Positions 1-6,493 of a stretch of DNA of 19,943 bases are shown here, in pieces (the stretch's first letter is position 1; the number at the start of each line of letters is the position of its first letter). Under the pieces are notes generated by a model, which was given only the letters and a program-made list of their open reading frames with translations, was not told the origin of the DNA and made no database searches. The DNA comes from PALSA-660 sp036508875 (GTDB lineage Bacteria; Actinomycetota; Coriobacteriia; Anaerosomatales; PALSA-660), in NCBI GenBank assembly GCA_036508875.1, contig DATCGP010000032.1:1-19943 (forward strand), given 5' to 3'. The translations under genes were made by a program, and so were the position numbers.

Positions 1-773
1 TACAGCGCCGCGTGGACGATGTCCGAGAAGTCGTTGGCCTTGAGCGCCGCCCCGCCGACGAGCGCGCCGTCGATGTCGGGCTCGGCGAAGAACATGAACG
101 CGTTCTCCGGCTTCACGGACCCGCCGTAGAGCACGCGCAAGGACATCGCCGCGGGCTGACCGTACAGCGCGCCCACGGTCGCGCGGATCATCCGCGCGAC
201 GTCGTTGGCCTTCTCGGGCGTCGGCGTGTGGCCGGTGCCGATCGCCCAGATGGGCTCGTAGGCGATCACGAGCTCGGAGGCCTGTTCGGCCGTGAGGCCC
301 GCGAGGCCGTCGCGGACCTGGGTGCGCACGAAGGCGTCGGTCTCCCCAGCCTCGTACGTGCCGAGCGACTCGCCGCAGCACATGATCGGCTTGATCCCGT
401 GGCGGAACAGCGCGTGGACCTTCTTGTTCACGGTCTCGTTCGTGTCGCCGAAGTACTCGCGGCGCTCGGAGTGGCCCACGATGCAGTAGTCGCACCGCAG
501 CTCCTCGAGCATGCGCGGCGCGATCGCGCCGGTATAGGCGCCCTCCTCCTCCCAGAAGACGTCCTGGGCGCCGAGGCCGAGGGAGAGGCGGTCGAGCTCG
601 ATGACGGTCGAGGCGGCCTTCAGGCCCGTGGAGGGCGGGCAGACGACGACCTCGACTTGGTCCCACGCGTCCTGCACGACGTCGGCGACGTCCTGGATGA
701 GGACCGCGCCTTCTCCGGACGTCTTGTACATCTTCCAGTTGCCGGCGACCATCGGCTTGCGTTTGCCTGCCAC
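1..773 (-). CDS. tpiA: Triosephosphate isomerase (stop codon cut by window edge)
   Basis: Cytosolic enzyme interconverting dihydroxyacetone phosphate and glyceraldehyde 3-phosphate in glycolysis and gluconeogenesis. Translation from the GTG at 773 gives VAGKRKPMVAGNWKMYKT, the N-terminal TPI motif with the catalytic Lys at residue 14. Further on are IVGHSERREYF (catalytic His) and AYEPIWAIGTG (catalytic Glu plus phosphate-binding loop), then the LYGGSVKPEN motif near the end. A ribosome binding site (AGGGAGG) lies about six bases before the GTG; the ATG that overlaps this site is in another frame. The window holds 257 full codons, already the usual family length, and the remaining two bases read TA, so the stop codon probably straddles the edge. 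It is the last gene of a gap-pgk-tpiA run, 70 bases after pgk. Confidence 0.96.
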   Translation of the reverse strand, partial: MAGKRKPMVAGNWKMYKTSGEGAVLIQDVADVVQDAWDQVEVVVCPPSTGLKAASTVIELDRLSLGLGAQDVFWEEEGAYTGAIAPRMLEELRCDYCIVGHSERREYFGDTNETVNKKVHALFRHGIKPIMCCGESLGTYEAGETDAFVRTQVRDGLAGLTAEQASELVIAYEPIWAIGTGHTPTPEKANDVARMIRATVGALYGQPAAMSLRVLYGGSVKPENAFMFFAEPDIDGALVGGAALKANDFSDIVHAAL

Positions 774-806
774 GGGTTGCCTCCCTCATTCTCCTCGAGC
801 GATGAA

Positions 807-832
807 GCGGCCCGAAGTCGCCCTCGGGCCGC
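807..832 (-). terminator. GC-rich stem-loop between pgk and tpiA
   Basis: A perfect 9-bp inverted repeat (GCGGCCCGA at 807-815, TCGGGCCGC at 824-832) with an 8-base loop sits in the 70-base gap between the pgk stop and the tpiA start. On the minus strand it is not followed by a run of T, so it is not a classical intrinsic terminator. It could attenuate transcription or protect the 3' end of the gap-pgk message. The structure is seen; its role is inferred. Confidence 0.4.
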
Positions 833-843
833 ACTCGCATACC

Positions 844-2040
844 TTACTTGTCGAGCAGTGCCGTGAGCCCGGGGAGCTCGGCGCCTTCGAGCAGCTTCAT
901 CGACGCGCCGCCCCCCGTCGATACAAAGGTCACGCGCCCCTCGAGGTCGAACTTCTTGAGCGCCGCGACGGAGTCACCGCCGCCCACGATCGACGCCGCG
1001 CGGTTGTTGCGCGACACCGCCACGGCCACCTCGCGGGTGCCCGTCTCGAACGCCTTGAGCTCGAACACGCCCATCGGGCCGTTCCAGAAGATCGTCCGGG
1101 CGGCCGCGATGGCGCCCTTGTACAGCTCGGTGGTGGTGGGGCCGACGTCGAGGCCCATCATGTCCGCGGGGATCTCCTCGCGCCCGACCACTTTCGTGTC
1201 CACGCCGTCCTCGATCGCCTCGGCGACCACGAAGTCGACCGGGAGGAGCAGGTCCACGCCCTTGTCCTCCGCCTTCTTGAGCATCGCCTTGGCCGGCTCC
1301 ACCCATTCCTCCTCGACCAACGAGCGGCCGACGCCGACGCCCTTGGCGACGAGCAGCGTGAAGCACATGCCGCCGCCGATGATGAGCGTGTCGACGCAGT
1401 CGAGCAGGCGGTCGATGACGCCGAACTTGTCAGAGACCTTGGAGCCGCCGAGGATCGCGACGAACGGATGCTCGGGATCGGCGAGCATCCCCGTGAGCGT
1501 CTCGACCTCGCGCGCCAGCAGCAGGCCGGCGTAGGCCGGCAGCAGGTGCGCGACGCCCTCCGTGGAGGCGTGGGCGCGGTGCGCCGCGCCGAAGGCGTCG
1601 TTGACGTAGATGTCGGCGAGCGAGGCGAGCGCCTTCGCGAACTCGGGGTCGTTCGTCTTCTCGCCCGGCTCGAAGCGCACGTTCTCGAGCATGATGATCT
1701 CGCCGTCGACCATGCGGTCCACGGCCTCGTGCGCTTCGGGGCCGACGATGTCGTCCACGAACACGACGTTGCGCCCGAGAAGCTTCTGCAGGATGCAGCG
1801 CACCGGCCTCAGCGAGAGCTGCGGGTCAGGCGCGCCCTTCGGCCGGCCGAGGTGGCTCATCACGATCACGCGCGCGCCGTGGTCCACCAGGTAGCGCAGG
1901 GTGGGCAGCGCTGCGCGAACGCGCGTGTCATCGGTCACAAGGCCGTCTGTGAGCGGCACGTTGAAGTCCACACGCACGAGCACGCGCTTGCCGCGGACGT
2001 CGACGTCCTTGACCGTCTTCTTGGCGAACACAGCCGTCAC
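844..2040 (-). CDS. pgk: Phosphoglycerate kinase
   Basis: Transfers phosphate from 1,3-bisphosphoglycerate to ADP in glycolysis; cytosolic. The protein is 398 residues, the normal bacterial length. The N-terminal substrate-binding motifs are VRVDFNVPL (about 23-30) and SHLGRPKG (62-69). The C-terminal nucleotide domain has GGGDSVAAL and the FVSTGGGASMKLLEG signature close to the end. The start is a GTG at 2040 that directly follows the gap stop codon (TAG then GTG, no spacer), so translation is probably coupled to gap. A stem-loop lies just downstream, before tpiA. Nothing is truncated or missing. Confidence 0.98.
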   Translation of the reverse strand: MTAVFAKKTVKDVDVRGKRVLVRVDFNVPLTDGLVTDDTRVRAALPTLRYLVDHGARVIVMSHLGRPKGAPDPQLSLRPVRCILQKLLGRNVVFVDDIVGPEAHEAVDRMVDGEIIMLENVRFEPGEKTNDPEFAKALASLADIYVNDAFGAAHRAHASTEGVAHLLPAYAGLLLAREVETLTGMLADPEHPFVAILGGSKVSDKFGVIDRLLDCVDTLIIGGGMCFTLLVAKGVGVGRSLVEEEWVEPAKAMLKKAEDKGVDLLLPVDFVVAEAIEDGVDTKVVGREEIPADMMGLDVGPTTTELYKGAIAAARTIFWNGPMGVFELKAFETGTREVAVAVSRNNRAASIVGGGDSVAALKKFDLEGRVTFVSTGGGASMKLLEGAELPGLTALLDK

Positions 2041-3039
2041 CTAGCCGACGAGCTTGACGAGGTCGACGACGCGGTTGCTGTAGCCCCACTCGTTGTCGTA
2101 CCAGGAGATGCACTTCACGAAGTTGCCGGTGCCGCCCATGACCATCGTCTGGAGCGAGTCGAACACCGATGAGGCAGGGTTGCCCACGACGTCGATCGAG
2201 ACGATCGGGTCGACGCAGTACTCGAGGATGCCCTTCATCGGCCCTTCGGCAGCGGCCTTCATCGCAGCGTTGATCTCGTCCTTCGTGACCTCACGGCCGA
2301 GCTGGGCGACGAGGTCGACCACGGAACCGTCCGGGGTCGGGACGCGCATGGACATGCCGTCGAGCTTGCCTTTCATGTCCGGTAGTACGAGGCCGATCGC
2401 CTTCGCAGCGCCGGTCGACGTCGGGATGATCGAGACCGCGGCTGAACGGGCGCGACGCAGGTCCTTGTGCGGCGAGTCAAGGATGACCTGGTCGTTGGTG
2501 TAGCTGTGGATCGTGTTCATGAAGCCGGAGACCAGGCCGAACTCGTCGCGCAACACCTTCGCGAACGGCGCGAGGCAGTTGGTCGTACAGGACGCGTTGC
2601 TGATCACATGGTGCCTGGCCGCATCGTATTCCCCGTCGTTGACGCCCATGACGATGGTGATGTCCTCATTGCTGGCCGGGGCCGAGATGATGACCTTCTT
2701 CGCGCCGGCGTCGATGTGCGCGTGCGCCTTCAACGCGTCAGTGAAGAAGCCGGTCGACTCGACGACGACGTCCACCCCGAGCTCACCCCACGGCAACATG
2801 GCCGGGTCGCGCTGTGCGAGAACCTTGACCTCGTGCCCGTTGACGGTGAACGCGCCCTCGCCGGCCACGACACCGTCGAGCTTGCCGTGGGTGGAGTCGT
2901 ACTTGAGCAGATGCGCGAGCGTCTTGGCATCGGTCAGGTCGTTGACCGCCACGACCTCGATGTTCGGGCCCCGCAGCGCCGCGCGGAACACGAGACGCCC
3001 GATGCGTCCGAAACCGTTGATGCCGACTCGAATGGTCAT
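2041..3039 (-). CDS. gap: Type I glyceraldehyde-3-phosphate dehydrogenase
   Basis: Oxidises and phosphorylates glyceraldehyde 3-phosphate to 1,3-bisphosphoglycerate with NAD(P). The 332-residue protein has the Rossmann start VGINGFGRIGR and the active-site motif SNASCTTNCLAPFAK with the catalytic Cys at 151. It ends with the family motif ISWYDNEWGYSNRVVDL. Residues 33-36, NDLT, resemble the acidic NAD-recognition strand of catabolic enzymes. At the site where NAD-specific GapA enzymes read Leu-Pro (LDLPHKD), this one reads Ser-Pro (LDSPHKD), so cofactor preference is not fully certain. It is the first gene of gap-pgk-tpiA. The ATG at 3039 has a GAGAGGGG ribosome binding site about eight bases upstream. 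A 125-base gap separates it from whiA. Confidence 0.98.
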   Translation of the reverse strand: MTIRVGINGFGRIGRLVFRAALRGPNIEVVAVNDLTDAKTLAHLLKYDSTHGKLDGVVAGEGAFTVNGHEVKVLAQRDPAMLPWGELGVDVVVESTGFFTDALKAHAHIDAGAKKVIISAPASNEDITIVMGVNDGEYDAARHHVISNASCTTNCLAPFAKVLRDEFGLVSGFMNTIHSYTNDQVILDSPHKDLRRARSAAVSIIPTSTGAAKAIGLVLPDMKGKLDGMSMRVPTPDGSVVDLVAQLGREVTKDEINAAMKAAAEGPMKGILEYCVDPIVSIDVVGNPASSVFDSLQTMVMGGTGNFVKCISWYDNEWGYSNRVVDLVKLVG

Positions 3040-3122
3040 GCTGGTGGTCCCCTCTCGAGATGTCGCCGACGCCCGCTTGGTTCGGTCGCGGCTTCCGGTC
3101 CGTTCCTTCCCTATGCTGTTCG

Positions 3123-3142
3123 CCGCGCCACCCTCAGCGCGG
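3123..3142. other. Short inverted repeat between whiA and gap
   Basis: CCGCGC (3123-3128) and GCGCGG (3137-3142) form a 6-bp stem with an 8-base loop in the 125-base gap between the whiA stop and the gap start. No T-run follows on the minus strand, and no convincing -35/-10 pair was found for gap. It may be part of a weak terminator for the upstream operon. In so GC-rich a sequence, chance is a real alternative. Confidence 0.25.
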
Positions 3143-3164
3143 TGTGGTCCCCGAAACTGCCCCG

Positions 3165-4148
3165 CTAACCTTCTCCGCCGTCGACCCGCGCGTCAAGCGA
3201 CCCTTCGAACGCGTGCTCGGTGCGCAGCTCGGCGGCGAGCGACTCGATGCGCCGGATGCGATGGTAGACCGCCGACTTCGACAGCGGCGGGACAGCGTAT
3301 TCGCCGAGTTCGCGGATCGAGACGTCCGGGTGGTCGAGCCGCAGCCGTGCGAGCTCCTGGAGCGCCGGTGGCAGCCAGGACATCCCGTGGAGGTCCGCCA
3401 GATAGCGGATGTCCTCGACCTGGGCTATCGCGGCGTCGGCGGACTTCTGCAGGTTCGCGGTCTCCGCGTTGACCAGGCGGTTCACGTCGTTGCGCATCGA
3501 CTTGATGATGCGGACGTCCTCGGTGCGCAGGAGGGCGCGATGGGCACCCACGAGCGCCAGGAACGTCACGATCGGCTCGGCGCCCTTAAGGTAGACGGCG
3601 TACAGACCGCGGCGCCTGGTCACGCGCGCTTCGATGCCGAAGCGGGCCATCAGTCCGACCAGATCGCGCGCGTGCAGCTCGGTCTCAGCGGTCAGTTCGA
3701 AGTGGAAGTCGCCGTGGGGGTCGGCGACGAACCCGCCGCCTAGGAAAGCGCCGCGCAGGTAGGACACCGCGCAGCAGTCCTTGCGCACGAGGCGCGGCGG
3801 CACGCCGTAGGTCAGCCCGCCGGACTCGTCGAGGATGCCGAGGTCCGTGAGCGCCGGCGCCAACGCCGGCTGGCTCGGAACGGTGATCAGGTAGTTGTTC
3901 GTCTTGTGCAGCACGCTGCGCCGCACCGTGAGCTCGGTCTTGAGCCCGTAGAGCGAGTGCATCAGCTTGATCGCCTTGCGGGCGACCGGGGCGGTCTCGG
4001 TGGCCATCTCGAGCCGAAACCGCTCGCCGCCCGCGATGTGGATCGTGCCTTCCACGCGCACCAACGCAGCGAGCTCCGCACGCGGGCAACACGACCGCGG
4101 CGTCTCGACGCGCGACAGCTCTTCCTTGACCTCGGCGGTGAAGCTCAC
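3165..4148 (-). CDS. whiA: WhiA, sporulation/cell-division regulator family
   Basis: DNA-binding protein of the WhiA family, conserved in Actinomycetota and Firmicutes. In Streptomyces it acts with WhiB on sporulation and division genes; in non-sporulating relatives the role is less clear. The 327-residue product has an N-terminal LAGLIDADG-like fold: FTAEVKEEL at 3-11, RVEGTIHIAG at 31-40, YLRGAFLGGGFV at 130-141. The C-terminal helix-turn-helix spans about 262-305 (SIRELGEYAVPPLSKSAVYH). I chose the GTG at 4148 because it matches the family N-terminus (VSFTAEVKEE) and its GTGA overlaps the yvcK stop by four bases. The open frame continues upstream to 4436, but that part is antisense-like shadow within yvcK. 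Confidence 0.95.
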   Translation of the reverse strand: MSFTAEVKEELSRVETPRSCCPRAELAALVRVEGTIHIAGGERFRLEMATETAPVARKAIKLMHSLYGLKTELTVRRSVLHKTNNYLITVPSQPALAPALTDLGILDESGGLTYGVPPRLVRKDCCAVSYLRGAFLGGGFVADPHGDFHFELTAETELHARDLVGLMARFGIEARVTRRRGLYAVYLKGAEPIVTFLALVGAHRALLRTEDVRIIKSMRNDVNRLVNAETANLQKSADAAIAQVEDIRYLADLHGMSWLPPALQELARLRLDHPDVSIRELGEYAVPPLSKSAVYHRIRRIESLAAELRTEHAFEGSLDARVDGGEG

Positions 4149-5089
4149 GACGCGACCTCCCGGAGCGCGGCCAGGAGCGCCTCGCGGTCGTGGTGGCGCG
4201 GGTCGGAGGCGTCGGCGACGTTGGCGAGGAACGGCTCGACGCCTGCGGCGCGCAGGCGCGCAAGCACGCGCTCGCCCGCGTGGACCGGGTCCAGGTCCGA
4301 ATGCAGCGGGTGTGCGGCCTCGTCGTGCACGACCACCACATCGACGGCGCCGACCAGCCCGTGACGGTCGAGCGCGGCGAGGTGGTCCGCGGCGTCCATG
4401 CCGGTCGTCTCCCCCCGCTGGTTCGCGACGTTGCACACGTAGACGACGCGGCCGGTCGTGGCGAGCAGGGCATCGCGGATGCCGCCGGCGAGGAAGTTCG
4501 GAAGGATCGACGTGAACAGGGAACCGGGACCGATCACGACGAGACCCGCTCCGGCGATCGCCTCTGCCGCGGGACCGTACGCGGTCGCCTCGCCACCGGT
4601 GAAGCGGACGCGGGCTATCGGCGTGGCGCTCTCGGCGACGTTGCGCTGTCCGACGACGCGCGCGCCCTCCACATCCTCGGCGGCCAGCACCACATCGTCC
4701 AAAGTCGACGGCACGACGCGGCCGCGCGATCCGAGCAGACGGCCCGCGGCGTCCAGGGCGGCCGGGAAAGAGCCTTCGATGTCAGCGAGCGCGGCGATCA
4801 CAAGGTTGCCGAGAGCGTGCCCGGCGAGCCCTTCTCCGTGCGGGAAGCGATACGAGAAGACGCCCGCCACCGAGGAATCGGGATCGGCGGCCATGGCGAC
4901 CAAGCAGTTGCGGGCGTCGCCGGGAGGAAGCATCCCGAGTTCGCGGCGAAGGTGCCCGCTCGAGCCGCCGTCATCGGCCATGGTGACGACGGCCGTGGTG
5001 TCCAGCCCCATCTCGAGCAGGCACCACAGCACCTTCGGCAGTCCGGTACCGCCGCCGATCGCGACGGCCCGCTTCGCAGGCGCCGTCAT
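4145..5089 (-). CDS. yvcK: YvcK/CofD-like gluconeogenesis factor
   Basis: UDP-sugar-binding protein of the YvcK (CofD-like) family, which in Bacillus and mycobacteria is needed for growth on gluconeogenic substrates and for cell-wall homeostasis. The 314-residue protein has the nucleotide-binding N-terminus AIGGGTGLPKVL (10-21), VTMADDGGSSGHLR (35-48), PPGDARNCLVA (55-65), GHALGNLVIAAL (about 90-101) and VVIGPGSLFTSILPN. The ATG at 5089 overlaps the rapZ stop as ATGA, and its own stop overlaps the whiA start, so rapZ, yvcK and whiA are translationally coupled. The trio rapZ-yvcK-whiA is a classic conserved cluster. Confidence 0.96.
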   Translation of the reverse strand: MTAPAKRAVAIGGGTGLPKVLWCLLEMGLDTTAVVTMADDGGSSGHLRRELGMLPPGDARNCLVAMAADPDSSVAGVFSYRFPHGEGLAGHALGNLVIAALADIEGSFPAALDAAGRLLGSRGRVVPSTLDDVVLAAEDVEGARVVGQRNVAESATPIARVRFTGGEATAYGPAAEAIAGAGLVVIGPGSLFTSILPNFLAGGIRDALLATTGRVVYVCNVANQRGETTGMDAADHLAALDRHGLVGAVDVVVVHDEAAHPLHSDLDPVHAGERVLARLRAAGVEPFLANVADASDPRHHDREALLAALREVAS

Positions 5090-6003
5090 GCGCGGTCCAG
5101 GTCCTTGCGGATGTCGCGATGGGCCACAGCCACGTCGTAGTCGAGTGAGCGCAGGAAGTCGGCGGTGTGCTCGGCGAGAACCACGCTGCGATGCATCCCG
5201 CCGGTGCAACCGAGAGCGATCGAGAGATGGTGCTTCCCCTCGATCAGGTAGTTCGGGAGCAGGTCTTGCAGCAAGGGCAGCCACTTGTCCAGGAAGAGCC
5301 GGGTCTCGTTCCGGTCCATGACGAACTTCTTCACGGAGGACTCCAGGCCCGTGTGGTGCCGGAGCTTGGCGATGTAGAACGGGTTGGGCAGGAAGCGCAC
5401 GTCCATGACGATGTCGGCGTCGATCGGGAGCCCGTACTTGAACCCGAACGAGCTGACGGTCACCGCGAGCCAGTCCTTCATCGACTCGGACAGGAAGCGA
5501 CGACGGATCACCTCGCGCAACTGCGCGGGAAGCATCTCGCTCGTGTCGATGATGAGGTCAGCGCGCTCGCGGACGGTGGCCAGCCCGCGCTGTTCGGCGC
5601 GGATGCCCTTGGTCACCACGCCGCCCTCGGCGAGCGGGTGGCGGCGGCGCGTCGTCTTGAAGCGGTTGACGAGCACCTTCTCGGAGGCCTCGAGATACAG
5701 GATCCGGTACGGATGTCCGGCCGCCTCGAGCGCATCGAGCTCCTGAAGCAGGGTGCCGAAGAACTCCAGCGAACGCATGTCGCAGACCACGGCGACCCGC
5801 CGGATCCGGCTGCCGGGCAGCGTGGTGAGCTTCTCGAGCTGCGAGAGGAGCGTCGGCGGCAGGTTGTCGATGCAGAAGTAGCCGATGTCCTCGAACGTGT
5901 GTATGGCTTCCGAGCGCCCTGCTCCGGACAGGCCGGTGATGACCACCAGTTCGATAGGGGACAAGGTCTCGTCAGCCGAGCACGCAGCGGCTTCGGCGGT
6001 CAT
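5086..6003 (-). CDS. rapZ: RapZ/YvcJ family nucleotide-binding protein
   Basis: P-loop protein of the RapZ family. In E. coli it is an RNase E adaptor controlling a small RNA; in Gram-positives (YvcJ) it is a nucleotide-binding protein of less defined role. The product is 305 residues. Walker A is GLSGAGRS at 24-31, with Arg where most P-loops have Lys, as in other actinobacterial homologues I recall. FCIDNLPPTLL follows at 43-53, then a Walker B-like region and the C-terminal SIALGCTGGMHRSVVLAEH (261-279). The start at 6003 is one base after the stop of the upstream membrane-protein gene. No strong ribosome binding site is seen, which fits translational coupling. Confidence 0.96.
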   Translation of the reverse strand: MTAEAAACSADETLSPIELVVITGLSGAGRSEAIHTFEDIGYFCIDNLPPTLLSQLEKLTTLPGSRIRRVAVVCDMRSLEFFGTLLQELDALEAAGHPYRILYLEASEKVLVNRFKTTRRRHPLAEGGVVTKGIRAEQRGLATVRERADLIIDTSEMLPAQLREVIRRRFLSESMKDWLAVTVSSFGFKYGLPIDADIVMDVRFLPNPFYIAKLRHHTGLESSVKKFVMDRNETRLFLDKWLPLLQDLLPNYLIEGKHHLSIALGCTGGMHRSVVLAEHTADFLRSLDYDVAVAHRDIRKDLDRA

Positions 6004-6004
6004 C

Positions 6005-6382
6005 TCAGCCGCGCTTCGTGACCGAACCGGCCATCCCCGAGAACACCGAGACGATGATCGCGGCGAGGCCGGTGAGCAGGAGGTTCGGGTTCGGGACGAC
6101 TGCGGGAACGATCCAAGCGGCCAGGTAGAACATGCCGATGTTCACGATCAACGCGAAGATACCGAGCGTGAGGATCGTGATCGGCAGCGCCAGGACCTGG
6201 ACGATCGGCTTGATGACCGCATTCACGAGTCCCAGCACGATGGAGAACAGGCAGGCTGTCAGGAACGCGGTCTGCGTGATGTCCGCGCCGGAGGCGAACC
6301 CTTTGATCTGGATGAGCCCGAGGTATGCGACCAGCAGCACGCCAAGGGCTGTGATCGCCGTGCGGATGAGGAACCTGATCAC
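6005..6382 (-). CDS. Phage-holin-like (PF04020-type) small membrane protein
   Basis: A 125-residue integral membrane protein with about four hydrophobic helices. It resembles the family named phage holin family 4, superfamily IV, which is chromosomal and widespread and whose function is unknown despite the name. The hallmark is the stretch VLALPITILTLGIFALIVN. I start at the GTG at 6382 (VIRFLIRTAI) because a GGGGTGG ribosome-binding-like sequence lies just upstream and the family begins here. An upstream GTG at 6397 and the ATG at 6457 are in frame, but the ATG would lie upstream of the promoter found at 6437-6445. It heads the operon with rapZ, yvcK and whiA (one-base gap to rapZ). Lysis function is not implied. 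Confidence 0.85.
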   Translation of the reverse strand: MIRFLIRTAITALGVLLVAYLGLIQIKGFASGADITQTAFLTACLFSIVLGLVNAVIKPIVQVLALPITILTLGIFALIVNIGMFYLAAWIVPAVVPNPNLLLTGLAAIIVSVFSGMAGSVTKRG

Positions 6383-6436
6383 CTTCGACCACCCCACTCT
6401 CGCATCGGTGTGGCGGCGCGGCGCGCCGTCAGCGTG

Positions 6437-6445
6437 AGTATACCA
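6437..6445 (-). promoter_or_regulatory. Extended -10 promoter for the rapZ-yvcK-whiA operon
   Basis: On the minus strand the sequence reads TGGTATACT: a TGN extension directly before TATACT (6437-6442). No good -35 is present, which is usual for extended -10 promoters. Transcription would start near 6430, leaving a leader of roughly 48 bases before the GTG at 6382. It lies in the only gap (uvrC stop at 6494 to 6382) before this operon. Confidence 0.6.
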
Positions 6446-6493
6446 ACGCACGCCCACACCGGGCCGGGCGTTTCCATCAGCGTCGACGCGGCG

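Noticed and set aside
601..2172. Plus-strand frame of 523 codons opposite tpiA and pgk
   Set aside because: Antisense shadow of two certain glycolytic genes.
5113..5920. Loss of function in RapZ because the Walker A Lys is Arg
   Set aside because: The same Arg occurs in actinobacterial RapZ proteins as I recall them (GLSGAGR), so it looks like a lineage trait rather than damage.
6005..6382. Prophage remnant suggested by the holin name
   Set aside because: The family is chromosomal and no other phage gene is present; the gene is embedded in a housekeeping operon.
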